64,000 nt of DNA from Dryocola clanedunensis_A (GTDB taxonomy: Bacteria; Pseudomonadota; Gammaproteobacteria; Enterobacterales; Enterobacteriaceae): NCBI GenBank assembly GCA_038405435.1, contig JBBYHZ010000004.1. One strand, 5' to 3'. Both the position numbers and the translations under genes were made by a program. This document shows, one piece after another, positions 51,135 to 60,239 of this stretch. The notes beneath the pieces are model-generated. The model was given only the letters and a program-made list of their open reading frames with translations, had not been told where the DNA came from and made no database searches. How positions within the stretch are numbered: position 1 is the stretch's first letter; each line of letters begins with the position of its first letter.

Positions 51135-51944
51135 TTATTTTCGAGAGTATTTATATATGTAAAAGAGAATTTTGGCTGGCATTATTCTTGGTAATGAACG
51201 GATAATACCAACATAAGCAGCTTGAAAAATATTTTGAATTCCGAGACTATATTTCAACCTAGCTAATTGATATTCGCTTTTGATGTATGTCAACCCCTTC
51301 CGCCTCAGAATCATGGCATTACCAGTCCTGGCTAATAGCAAAACCTCCTGCAAATTCTTCGTTTTATAACCATTTGATATAATTCTTAACCAGAGATTGT
51401 AATCTTCCATAAAATGATGATGTTTATATCCACCAACTTTTTGTACTACAGATTTCTTAAAAATCACGGTCATATGGTTAAAAGGGTTTTTATACTTTGC
51501 AAAATTTAAAATTTCACTAGGCGATTCAGGTACAGCACGAGTACCGACAATATTATTTATATCACCATCAAACTCTTGTATTGCAGTACCAATTAAAGCA
51601 AGCGAATCATCATAAATAAATTCTTGGATCTGTTTTTCAAATCTTGTAGTCAAGCAAATATCATCAGTATCCATTCTGGCAACTAAATCATAATTACAAA
51701 AACCCAAGCCATAATTAAGAGCTCGACCTAAGCCAACATTTTTATCAATTTGAACTGATATGATATTCAATACATCTATCCATAATTCAATGACTTTTTT
51801 TAGCGACTCTCCAATGGGGCCATCTAAAACTAAAATTATTTCTGTCGGCCTCAGTGTTTGGCGATTTAAGCTTTCTAGACTTGCCATTAAATTGTTTGGA
51901 CTTTCGTTTTTATACAACGACATCAGAACGCTAAATTTGGTCAT
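51135..51944 (-). CDS. Glycosyltransferase family 2 (O-antigen)
   Basis: A 269-residue GT2/GT-A enzyme: FSVLMSLYKNESPNNLMASLESLNRQT at the start, the metal-binding DTDD motif in LVARMDTDDICL near residue 95, and the acceptor-side segment HHFMEDYNLWLRII near 180. The pattern resembles AmsE/WfgD-type transferases. Donor and acceptor sugars cannot be read from sequence. Its ATG overlaps the stop of the GT4 gene by four bases. Strongly AT-rich, like its neighbours. Confidence 0.85.
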   Translation of the reverse strand: MTKFSVLMSLYKNESPNNLMASLESLNRQTLRPTEIILVLDGPIGESLKKVIELWIDVLNIISVQIDKNVGLGRALNYGLGFCNYDLVARMDTDDICLTTRFEKQIQEFIYDDSLALIGTAIQEFDGDINNIVGTRAVPESPSEILNFAKYKNPFNHMTVIFKKSVVQKVGGYKHHHFMEDYNLWLRIISNGYKTKNLQEVLLLARTGNAMILRRKGLTYIKSEYQLARLKYSLGIQNIFQAAYVGIIRSLPRIMPAKILFYIYKYSRK

Positions 51945-53011
51945 TTGGATATGAGCTCATTATATAAACTATAGTATTTTTTACTTATAATCGAAACATC
52001 ATAATTCAGGAGTAAATAATCAAATGCGCGACGTTCCCGCTTATTATTGTTGCTCCTAAGTACTTTTGCAGAAAAATCACTCGGAGAACCATCATAAAAG
52101 CAAACTAAATCATCACTTAATAATTCTTCAAATACTGGAATTCTATTACATACTATTGGAACTTGACAAGCTATTGCCTCAAAAAGGCTTAAGCCGAAAG
52201 CTTCACTGCTACTTGTCATAGCATATATATCGAAGAATCGCATGAAAAAAATTGGATTTTTTTGGAAGCCCAAAAAAACAACTCGTTCTGATACCCCTAA
52301 TTCTACACTTAAATTTTGTAGGGATTTTTCGTCAGGCCCACCTCCGACAAAAACAGCGGCATGATCCGTGAGATTAACTAAGCCTTTTATAACGACTTCG
52401 AGACCTTTAACTTTAGAAATAACAGATGTTGAACCAATTATTTTTAATCCTTTTGATCTAAAATCAAAGATGGTCTTAATGGATTCAGTTTCATAAGAAG
52501 AGGAATCTCTCAAAAGGTTAAGTATTCTATCAACAGGAACTCCACTCCCAACGATATGTAACTTGCCAGGTATTTTTTGTAGATAATAGCGCCTGGCAAT
52601 TTCAGTAAAAACTATTTTATTTGGTATAAATCGTAAGATGCATAGCCAAAAAGAAGAAAACAACCAGCATTTAAGTGGGGGGTACCGGTTTGCAAAATCT
52701 TCAGTAATAAAATTATGTAGTGTAGTTACACGAATGATACGTTTGTGCACGAGTCCAATAATAACATTTATAATATCTGGAAAAAAACCATTCGTATGAA
52801 CCACATCGAATTTTTCAAGCTGTTTTTTTAACCTTAATGGAACAATTTTTTGACACCTAATTCCTTTTGTGTCGAGGACTACTCCATCGGTGTCCCTGAA
52901 ATAAAATATCTCAACTTCAGCACCTAACTTTATGAGCCAGGGGATCAAAGTGTTAATTTGAATTCCAGGGCCACTCTGCTGCATGCTTGGTAAAACAAAA
53001 GCAATCCTCAT
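51941..53011 (-). CDS. Glycosyltransferase family 4 (O-antigen)
   Basis: A 356-residue GT-B enzyme with the N-terminal FVLPSMQQSGPGIQINTLIPWLIKLGA and the C-terminal retaining-transferase motif SSSEAFGLSLFEAIACQVPIV (E-x7-E, near 275-290). It adds one sugar to the growing O-unit on undecaprenyl diphosphate. Substrate unknown. It starts two bases after the wzy stop and overlaps the next gene by four. Confidence 0.87.
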   Translation of the reverse strand: MRIAFVLPSMQQSGPGIQINTLIPWLIKLGAEVEIFYFRDTDGVVLDTKGIRCQKIVPLRLKKQLEKFDVVHTNGFFPDIINVIIGLVHKRIIRVTTLHNFITEDFANRYPPLKCWLFSSFWLCILRFIPNKIVFTEIARRYYLQKIPGKLHIVGSGVPVDRILNLLRDSSSYETESIKTIFDFRSKGLKIIGSTSVISKVKGLEVVIKGLVNLTDHAAVFVGGGPDEKSLQNLSVELGVSERVVFLGFQKNPIFFMRFFDIYAMTSSSEAFGLSLFEAIACQVPIVCNRIPVFEELLSDDLVCFYDGSPSDFSAKVLRSNNNKRERRAFDYLLLNYDVSIISKKYYSLYNELISK

Positions 53012-53013
53012 AT

Positions 53014-54189
53014 CTATTTTCCCTGTAAATCTTTGTACTCATTTAAGTTTTCGTAATTTTTAAGATAAATATCAGAAACCAATTGTTGATAGTCAAAATC
53101 ATTACTAAGGAATGAGACTAAATGAGTAGAATATTCATTAAATTTGATAGGTGCGATAGGATTTTTGTAATAAGAAAGAATGTTTGTTGTTATAAACAAA
53201 ACCACTACACAAACTAAATAGCATTTGGAATAACTGAACTTTGTCGGTGTGTCTACCGTAAATCTCAGAGTACTTATATATAAGAATAAAAAAATCGTGT
53301 AGAATATACTGAATCTTGCTGCAAAAGGCACATACAAACCGATCATGAAAATTAACAAACCGATAAATATTTGACGAAATATCAACCAGTCAACTCCAAA
53401 GTCAGGCGACATTTTTCTTATGTTCAAAATGAAATAAATCAAAGCGCACGTAGATATAATCAGTGACGGACCAAGATGCAAACCCATAGCAGTAATTTCT
53501 AAATACTGATTTAATTTCAACGCTAACTGAGGGACGAACACCAGTATCGAAGTGAGGGCTGAAGGAAAAACAAATAAGATCAATATTAGCGCAGAACACA
53601 CTAACGAAATAGTCACGAAAATAAAGACGTTTTTTATCCTCGACAGGAAGAAAGACAAAAATAGAATCACAGCAGACGTATGAAAACTCAATGCAAGGAA
53701 AAGAAATAATAAATACTTCTTTCTCGAACCAATACTATTTAACAAATAATAATAAATGGAATAAAGAGCAAAAATAATTGCATAGAATTGCCGTAACTGT
53801 TCAAGGACAAGAGTATTCCCATAACACATTATCAAAAGCACAAAAAATAATGGAGAATTTGAATAATGCATTTTACTTAGTAAATTCACTAGCAAAACGA
53901 AAGCAATCAAATAATATATTAGAATAGCAAAACCAAAATTCCCAAACGAAAAAAAATTCAGCGCTTTAAAAAACAAATAGAATCCTGGTTCAAACCATGA
54001 ACTGCCTTCACTTGTATAAAAGTTCACATAATAGTTAGCCCAATCTTCTCCATTTGGATAGAACCCAGTATAACTAATTGTTAAATATATAACAATTATA
54101 ATATTCAGGAAGTATAAACTCCCACTATTAAACCTTCGCCAAAAAATCAAGAGGAAAAAAAAAGGACAACACACTAATAGATTAAACAT
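53014..54189 (-). CDS. wzy: O-antigen polymerase Wzy (EpsG family)
   Basis: A 391-residue protein with about ten to twelve hydrophobic segments. The first periplasmic loop reads GEDWANYYVNFYTSEGSSWFEPGFYLFFK, the EpsG/Wzy pattern of Asp, Tyr and Glu residues, followed by LEQLRQFYAIIFALYS. Wzy proteins link flipped O-units in the periplasm and vary greatly in sequence, so the call rests on topology, this loop and position between transferase genes. Confidence 0.8.
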   Translation of the reverse strand: MFNLLVCCPFFFLLIFWRRFNSGSLYFLNIIIVIYLTISYTGFYPNGEDWANYYVNFYTSEGSSWFEPGFYLFFKALNFFSFGNFGFAILIYYLIAFVLLVNLLSKMHYSNSPLFFVLLIMCYGNTLVLEQLRQFYAIIFALYSIYYYLLNSIGSRKKYLLFLFLALSFHTSAVILFLSFFLSRIKNVFIFVTISLVCSALILILFVFPSALTSILVFVPQLALKLNQYLEITAMGLHLGPSLIISTCALIYFILNIRKMSPDFGVDWLIFRQIFIGLLIFMIGLYVPFAARFSIFYTIFLFLYISTLRFTVDTPTKFSYSKCYLVCVVVLFITTNILSYYKNPIAPIKFNEYSTHLVSFLSNDFDYQQLVSDIYLKNYENLNEYKDLQGK

Positions 54190-54191
54190 AT

Positions 54192-55061
54192 TTAAAAAAA
54201 CCTATTATAGAGTGAGATTAGCCATTGGAATATGTTGATATATTTAAGTTTTGAGATTCTTTTATTAGACAATATATATATTTGAAATCTGTTATGCCAG
54301 TAAGGAATAAAATACTTCTTCCTTTTTTCTGATGTGAATTTTAATAAGTCTTTTTTTAGCAATGGACTAATCCCGAAACTAGTTGCTTGCTTAAGATGAA
54401 TTCTGTAACAAACAGTTATTGACTCACAATGCTTAACTTTGTAATTTTCGGAAAATAACTTGTACCACAAGGGCAGATCTTCTAATAAGTAATAAGACTC
54501 ATCATACCCCCCCAATGCATGAAAAGCAGAACTACGTATAAAAGCTCCCGGTGCAACGTTAGAAAACCCTAAAAGAAATAGCCATTCTCTTTTTTTGTCC
54601 CAACAATTTTCGGCACTCTTAATTAGGTTCCAGGTAAATGAATAAGGAAATATTTCACTATGCCGTATATTTTCTCCAAAGGTTTCAAATTTGGAGAAAA
54701 CTAAATCTGTGTTCGCATCAGTTGCATTAATCAAATTTTGTATAGCATCTAGCTTCAATATGTCATCTGCACCTAAAAATTTTAACCATTGCCCATTTGC
54801 TGCGTTTGCGCCCCGATTACAATTTGCAGGAATTCCTCTTCGCTCATTAGATGTAATAATATTTATATTTTTATTGGTAGCTATATTTTTTTTCCATGCA
54901 TGGCATAATTCCAATGTATTATCAGTTGAGCCGTCATCACTTATAATAATTTCAATTGGTACATAAGTTTGGTTTAAACAGCTTTCTAAAGTATCGATGA
55001 CATATTCTGATGAATTATATGTTACTATAATGATTGAAACCAAATCATGTTGGCTACTCAT
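54192..55061 (-). CDS. Glycosyltransferase family 2 (O-antigen)
   Basis: A 289-residue GT2 enzyme with LVSIIIVTYNSSEYVIDTLESCLNQT at the start, DDGST near 45, and the metal motif GADDI near 95-100. The ATG at 55061 overlaps the preceding gene's stop (ATGA), so it is preferred over an in-frame ATG at 55073. Sugar specificity is unknown. The preceding gene is also GT2 but differs in sequence. Confidence 0.85.
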   Translation of the reverse strand: MSSQHDLVSIIIVTYNSSEYVIDTLESCLNQTYVPIEIIISDDGSTDNTLELCHAWKKNIATNKNINIITSNERRGIPANCNRGANAANGQWLKFLGADDILKLDAIQNLINATDANTDLVFSKFETFGENIRHSEIFPYSFTWNLIKSAENCWDKKREWLFLLGFSNVAPGAFIRSSAFHALGGYDESYYLLEDLPLWYKLFSENYKVKHCESITVCYRIHLKQATSFGISPLLKKDLLKFTSEKRKKYFIPYWHNRFQIYILSNKRISKLKYINIFQWLISLYNRFF

Positions 55062-56065
55062 TTGGATCGGCAACCATAAAGTACTTGTAATACGACATAT
55101 TTCAAAATACTCCAGATAAGCAAAGTTGGTTTTCTATAAGTACTTTTTACTATATTTTGAAAATGAATTTCAGATAAACCCTTCGCTATTCCATCACTCC
55201 AATATTCATAATTACAAAGTACACGTCGCCATTTATAATGCTTTAAAGACAAGTTAGTTAGCACTCTTAAAATATATAGATCTACTGCTGGTATGAGGTC
55301 ATGCAAATTTATATTACTGGAGATCAATCTTTTAAGTACAAGGGCTGTATAGATCATACGATAGAGTTTTTCGTTAACTCTTCTTGTTGTAGATAATGGG
55401 TTATCACTATAGTAATATCTGCCAGTTGATAACATAACTTGTTGTGATTTAAGCATGGAACAACGAGCTATTAATTCATCATCATTTATATTATTCTCAG
55501 CATTAGAAAGCAATTTAAATGCCTCTAAATAACCATCTAAAATAATTTTTTTCCTATAAATCCCGAAAGCATGTATTCCCCAACAATCAATAGTGTTTTT
55601 AAAAGCATCCAGCCCTGATATTGGCCATTCATTAATTGAGTACTTGAATCTCGTGGCCTTATTTGTTCCACCAATAGAGTAATAGTCAAATAAAACCAAA
55701 TCAATCTCAGGTCTATTTATAAATTCAGAAAGAGCACGTTCTATAGTTTCCTCATCAATTGCATCATCACAATCAACAAAAGCTATAAATTCACTTTTAG
55801 CAATTTTAATACCTTCTAATCTTGCCTTTGCCGCCCCTGAGTTCGTTTTTGTAATTAATTCGAAATTTTTAATATCATGCTCAACAATATATCGAGATGT
55901 TATTTGAGCTGTATTATCAGTTGAACCATCATCGACAATAATTAGTTGATGATTGCTATTAAGATGTTTACTAAAGCCTATCAAGCAGTCCTTTATATTA
56001 TGTTCTTCATTATATACAGGAAGCACTACAGTACAATCATAGCTTCCTACGGACATTCTATTCAT
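55058..56065 (-). CDS. Glycosyltransferase family 2 (O-antigen)
   Basis: A 335-residue GT2 enzyme: YDCTVVLPVYNEEHNIKDCLIGF at the start, VDDGSTDNT near 42-50, and the metal motif FVDCDDAID near 95. The ATG at 56065 overlaps the wzx stop by four bases; an in-frame start 51 bases upstream would lie within wzx and is unlikely. Being next to wzx and the sugar genes does not decide its substrate. Confidence 0.85.
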   Translation of the reverse strand: MNRMSVGSYDCTVVLPVYNEEHNIKDCLIGFSKHLNSNHQLIIVDDGSTDNTAQITSRYIVEHDIKNFELITKTNSGAAKARLEGIKIAKSEFIAFVDCDDAIDEETIERALSEFINRPEIDLVLFDYYSIGGTNKATRFKYSINEWPISGLDAFKNTIDCWGIHAFGIYRKKIILDGYLEAFKLLSNAENNINDDELIARCSMLKSQQVMLSTGRYYYSDNPLSTTRRVNEKLYRMIYTALVLKRLISSNINLHDLIPAVDLYILRVLTNLSLKHYKWRRVLCNYEYWSDGIAKGLSEIHFQNIVKSTYRKPTLLIWSILKYVVLQVLYGCRSK

Positions 56066-57333
56066 GTACCAATCCTTAATCTTTTCAAATGGAGAGAATA
56101 TATTACTACAACACACGCAAAATATGAAACATATGTAATTAAATAAGCCAAGCTTACACCTTTAAAACCTATAGCTTTAATAAACCACATGGTCAGGCAT
56201 GGAAATAATAATGAGAAAAAAACTTCTAGAAAAGCATTAGTTTTAAAATACCCTTTGGCCAACAATATTGTTGCAAACAACCAGCTGGAAATCCTAAAAA
56301 AATCCCCAATGTTTTGGAAAAGAAAAAGTTCTTTTGCTTTGATAAATTCCTGACTGAAAAGTATATGGATTACCATATCTTTCGATAGAAAGATTATACT
56401 TGAAAATACTATAGCACACGGTACAACAACCATCGCCCCCACTTTTAATGTAGACAAATACTCATCTATAGTTTTGGCTGCTGCCGTCCTTGGGAAGTAA
56501 TATACCGTGAGAGCGGTTGTTAGTACGGCTAAATATGCTTCTGAAATTTTAAATACTGCTTGCCAATATCCAGCATAGTCTTGTGATAGTTCACTAGTTA
56601 CAATACTTCTAACTAAGATCAATGAAATAGGTCCGGTTAAAGCGCCGATTATTCCCATGGCGAAATAATTTCGCATCTCTTTGTTATATTTAGGAGCGAC
56701 GGAACCAAACCAGTATTTAAATTTAAACCATTCACATCTCCTAACTATTGCTAAAAGCAAGATACCTGAAATCGCGTTGTTAAGCGCTGTGGAAATGAGA
56801 GCTCCAACTAAGCCGAAGTAATATACTAATAAAACCATTGACACTACAGAAGATAATATTGTGCAGGCATTAGCAATGAAAAACTTATTATGTTCTCCAA
56901 GTCCATTAAGCACTCCTAAAAATATATTATTAATAACATTTAAAGGGACTACGGATAGTGCAAGGATTACTATCCAGAAATACATCTTATTATTAAAAAG
57001 ATAATTTGAGATAGCTGGTGAACAAACAACTCCAATACAAACAATGAAAAAACAGGCAACTATCGATAGTTTTACAGCAGCTCGCCAATAGTATTTAGCC
57101 TCTTCATAATTTTGTTTATACTCCGATGAATATCTATTTATCCCTTGTGAAACTTGAGAGGATACAAACCCATTAATGAATGTAACTAAGTTTTGTAATT
57201 GTCCTAAGCTAGCCATCCCAGAGGGGCCAGTAAAAATAGCTACCATTTTAGAAATAAAAAAACCACACAACAATTTTAAAAGAGTAAGCACTCCACTTAG
57301 TATTGTGATTTTTGCGAAATTCACCGCCCCCAC
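56062..57333 (-). CDS. wzx: O-unit flippase Wzx (WzxE-like)
   Basis: A 423-residue polytopic protein of the MOP/MATE-like flippase group with about twelve membrane segments. The N-terminus NFAKITILSGVLTLLKLLCGFFISKMVAIF, followed by GPSGMASLGQLQNLVTFINGF, resembles WzxE of the enterobacterial common antigen more than typical O-antigen Wzx. It moves the undecaprenyl-linked unit to the periplasmic face. Two GTG codons (57333 and 57324) can start it; the gene overlaps the fdtB end either way. Confidence 0.88.
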   Translation of the reverse strand: MGAVNFAKITILSGVLTLLKLLCGFFISKMVAIFTGPSGMASLGQLQNLVTFINGFVSSQVSQGINRYSSEYKQNYEEAKYYWRAAVKLSIVACFFIVCIGVVCSPAISNYLFNNKMYFWIVILALSVVPLNVINNIFLGVLNGLGEHNKFFIANACTILSSVVSMVLLVYYFGLVGALISTALNNAISGILLLAIVRRCEWFKFKYWFGSVAPKYNKEMRNYFAMGIIGALTGPISLILVRSIVTSELSQDYAGYWQAVFKISEAYLAVLTTALTVYYFPRTAAAKTIDEYLSTLKVGAMVVVPCAIVFSSIIFLSKDMVIHILFSQEFIKAKELFLFQNIGDFFRISSWLFATILLAKGYFKTNAFLEVFFSLLFPCLTMWFIKAIGFKGVSLAYLITYVSYFACVVVIYSLHLKRLRIGT

Positions 57334-58427
57334 CTATTTAATATGTCGATTACAAAATTGACAGATTTATCAGTCATAGTTGGATCGATAGGCAATGACA
57401 AGACCTCCCTGTGTAGAAGTTCAGAAACAGGGAATACAAGATCTTTAATCTCACAATATGCTTTTTGATGATGAGGTGGTATAGGATAATGAACTAAAGT
57501 TTGAATATTATTTTCCAACAAGTATGTTTGCAATTCTTCCCTTGCATGAGACCTAATTACAAACAAATGCCATACATGGTTACTTTCATCGGAAGGCAAA
57601 GTTGGTAAAATTACATTTTCATTACTTATATTATGTAAATATTTCAGTGCAATTTCACGCCTTTTTTTATTATCCTCATCTAATGAATTTAGCTTTATTT
57701 TTAATATAGCAGCTTGTAACTCATCTAAACGACTATTCGTACCTTTATATTTATTTTCATATTTTTTGTGGGATCCATAGTTTCTTAAAGCCAAAAGTAC
57801 TTCAGCTAATTCATCATTATTGGTGGTAATAGCTCCAGCATCACCAAGTGCGCCCAGATTTTTTCCCGGATAGAAACTAAAACCCGCCGCATCCCCCCAG
57901 CTACCAACTTTTTTACCTTGCACCATTGAACCATGTGCCTGAGCGCAATCTTCTAAAACTAACAAATTATTATCTTTAGCAAAAGACATTATATTATCCA
58001 TTTCACATGCAGCACCGTAAAGATGAACTGGTAAAATAGCTTTAGTTTTACTACCCACACTTTTTTTAATATTTTTCAAAGATATATTAAATGTTGTCGG
58101 ATCCGGTTCAACTAATATAGGGATCAAATTATTTTCAGAAATAGCCAAGATTGATGCGATATATGTATTCGAGGGGACGATTACCTCATCTCCATCATTC
58201 AAAAGCCCCATTTCTTTCCACGCTCTTAAAACAAGAACTAAAGCATCTAAGCCATTTGCAACACCAATACAGTGTCGAACACCACAGTAACTTGCAAAAG
58301 CATTTTCAAAATCCGATAATTCTTTTCCCATGATATACCAACCGGAATCTACAACTCTGGTTATAGCCTCGATGATTTCACTTCGATGGTTTGAATTGAT
58401 TGCTTTAAGATCAAGAAAGTTTACCAT
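57321..58427 (-). CDS. fdtB: dTDP-3-amino-3,6-dideoxy-D-galactose synthesis aminotransferase FdtB
   Basis: A 368-residue DegT/DnrJ/EryC1-family PLP aminotransferase. GVANGLDALVLVL, the Asp in VLEDCAQAHGS and the PLP lysine in FSFYPGKNLGALGDAGAI (Lys near 189) are present. Beside fdtA it would transaminate dTDP-3-keto-6-deoxygalactose to dTDP-Fuc3N. Homologous QdtB acts on the gluco isomer; the fdtA partner favours the galacto product. Confidence 0.87.
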   Translation of the reverse strand: MVNFLDLKAINSNHRSEIIEAITRVVDSGWYIMGKELSDFENAFASYCGVRHCIGVANGLDALVLVLRAWKEMGLLNDGDEVIVPSNTYIASILAISENNLIPILVEPDPTTFNISLKNIKKSVGSKTKAILPVHLYGAACEMDNIMSFAKDNNLLVLEDCAQAHGSMVQGKKVGSWGDAAGFSFYPGKNLGALGDAGAITTNNDELAEVLLALRNYGSHKKYENKYKGTNSRLDELQAAILKIKLNSLDEDNKKRREIALKYLHNISNENVILPTLPSDESNHVWHLFVIRSHAREELQTYLLENNIQTLVHYPIPPHHQKAYCEIKDLVFPVSELLHREVLSLPIDPTMTDKSVNFVIDILNRWGR

Positions 58428-58430
58428 TTA

Positions 58431-58970
58431 TTAGCCCTTAATTAATTTATTATATTTTCTAGTTAATGTTTTATATGCTTCTTGTGAAAATTCATAATTA
58501 TTGCTCACTTCATCTTCAAATATAAATTTCGCGCCAGTTTTTAGATGAAAAGTGATAACGCTTAAGTTTTTTCTATCGACTTGAAAATATGCCGAAGTTA
58601 ATTTTTTAATTTCAAAAGCAAATTTATATACTAAGAGAGCGCTTTCAATGGCAGCTGTTACAGTTTTATTGTCATTCAAAATCCAACTACCCCAACAGAA
58701 TTTTTTATCTTCTGTAATGCCATAAACACGTACGGTACCTATAGCATTATTGGTATCATTCCTTGAAATAATGAAATAAAACTCTTCACCTTTAGATTCT
58801 TTTTCTTTATAGTTCAACAGCCATTTTTCTTGGTCTTCCACCGTCCCTTTAATGCTTGAAATATGCTTGTTAAGGGTTTCATTGCGACGTAAAGAATAGA
58901 TAAAAGCGGCATCATGCTCATTTGCGAGTCGTAGGTTAATCGTTCGGCTCTTTAAAATATTATCACTCAT
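58431..58970 (-). CDS. GNAT-family acetyltransferase, likely N-acetylating dTDP-Fuc3N
   Basis: A 179-residue RimJ/RimL-type GNAT protein: RTINLRLANEHDAAFIYSLRRNETLNKHISSI at the start, the acetyl-CoA strand region IGTVRVYGITED near 75-88, and the C-terminal HLKTGAKFIFEDE. Its place between fdtA and fdtB suggests it is the N-acetyltransferase (FdtC role) finishing dTDP-Fuc3NAc. Another known acetylase of such sugars, QdtC, is of the hexapeptide-repeat type, so this is a different fold for an analogous step. The function is inferred from position. Confidence 0.7.
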   Translation of the reverse strand: MSDNILKSRTINLRLANEHDAAFIYSLRRNETLNKHISSIKGTVEDQEKWLLNYKEKESKGEEFYFIISRNDTNNAIGTVRVYGITEDKKFCWGSWILNDNKTVTAAIESALLVYKFAFEIKKLTSAYFQVDRKNLSVITFHLKTGAKFIFEDEVSNNYEFSQEAYKTLTRKYNKLIKG

Positions 58971-59364
58971 GAGTTACCCTAGCTTTGAAGTCTTCATAGT
59001 TTCGGATGTAATCATCTTCATTATAGAAATCGCTTGCCAAAACCATCAACACACAGTCCTCTGAGTAATCAAACATTTCATGCCAAATATATGGTTCAAT
59101 TATCAAACCACAGGAAGCATTATCTAAAGTTACATTTACTTTCTCTCTGCCATTGTCTAATAAAAACCTACATGACCCTCTCACTGGTATAGCGAGTTGC
59201 ACTAGTTCCTTATGAGCATGAAAGCCTCGTCTTACTCCCCCCTGAGTATTAAACATATAATAAACTCGTTTTATGGAAAAAGGGACGTTTTTTGTTTCTT
59301 CAAGAGCGATTAATGAACCACGTTCATCGCCATGTATTTGAAGAGGTATCATTTCAATTTTCAT
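58963..59364 (-). CDS. fdtA: dTDP-4-oxo-6-deoxyglucose 3,4-ketoisomerase FdtA
   Basis: A 133-residue cupin that moves the keto group from C4 to C3. The catalytic His pair is at 49 and 51 (GFHAHKEL), as in FdtA of Aneurinibacillus. The DERGSL motif puts Arg15-Gly16 where FdtA enzymes have RG and the related QdtA has Tyr-Arg, a difference linked to galacto versus gluco product. This supports Fuc3N rather than Qui3N. It overlaps the acetyltransferase gene by eight bases. Confidence 0.9.
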   Translation of the reverse strand: MKIEMIPLQIHGDERGSLIALEETKNVPFSIKRVYYMFNTQGGVRRGFHAHKELVQLAIPVRGSCRFLLDNGREKVNVTLDNASCGLIIEPYIWHEMFDYSEDCVLMVLASDFYNEDDYIRNYEDFKARVTHE

Positions 59365-59374
59365 TTAAATATTC

Positions 59375-60238
59375 TTATTTGAGGAGTTTTAATAAATACT
59401 GTCCATAGTGATTCTTCTTTAAGAAATCACCACGCGATTGTAATTGGCTATCACTGAGCCAGCCATTACGCCAGGCAATTTCTTCTGGGCATGCTACCAT
59501 CATTCCCTGCCTTTTTTGAACAGTTTCAACAAAGCTTCCCGCTTCAATCAGGCTGTCATGCGTTCCTGTATCAAGCCATGCAAAGCCGCGTCCTAAAAGC
59601 TCAACATTTAGTTTGCTGCGTTTCAGGTACTCATCATTAATAGCTGTTATCTCTAATTCCCCTCGAGGAGAAGGCTTAACATTCTTGGCGATTTCGATCA
59701 CGTCATTATCATAAAAATACAAACCTGTAACTGCCCAATGTGATTTTGGTCTGGAAGGTTTTTCTTCAATCGACAGTGCTTTGTAATTTTCATCAAATTC
59801 GACTACACCAAATCGTTCAGGATCCATTACCTGATAGCCAAATACGGTTGCACCATCACTACGTTCCGCAACCGCTTTTAGTCTAGGACTAAATCCTTGG
59901 CCGAAGAAAATGTTATCTCCGAGTACAAGGCAAACAGGATCCTTTCCAATAAACTGTTTACCTATAATGAAGGCTTGAGCCAATCCATCTGGAGTTGGTT
60001 GAACCTCATATGACAAATTAATGCCTAAAGCACTACCATCACCCAATAATCTCCTGAAACTGTCTTTATCTTCCGGTGTAGTAATAATTAGAATATCCTG
60101 AATACCTGCAAGCATTAGTACGGAAAGTGGATAGTAAATCATTGGTTTGTCATAAATAGGAAGAAGCTGTTTAGAAACCCCCATGGTTATAGGATATAAC
60201 CGCGTTCCTGACCCACCAGCAAGAATAATTCCTTTCAT
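59375..60238 (-). CDS. rfbA: Glucose-1-phosphate thymidylyltransferase RmlA
   Basis: A 287-residue enzyme making dTDP-glucose from glucose 1-phosphate and dTTP. GIILAGGSGTRLYPIT at 3-18 is the nucleotide site, and EKPSRPKSHWAVTGLYFYD and DTGTHDSLIEA are the sugar-binding motifs. It supplies the start of the dTDP-Fuc3NAc path. It follows rfbB by one base. Confidence 0.97.
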   Translation of the reverse strand: MKGIILAGGSGTRLYPITMGVSKQLLPIYDKPMIYYPLSVLMLAGIQDILIITTPEDKDSFRRLLGDGSALGINLSYEVQPTPDGLAQAFIIGKQFIGKDPVCLVLGDNIFFGQGFSPRLKAVAERSDGATVFGYQVMDPERFGVVEFDENYKALSIEEKPSRPKSHWAVTGLYFYDNDVIEIAKNVKPSPRGELEITAINDEYLKRSKLNVELLGRGFAWLDTGTHDSLIEAGSFVETVQKRQGMMVACPEEIAWRNGWLSDSQLQSRGDFLKKNHYGQYLLKLLK

Positions 60239-60239
60239 A

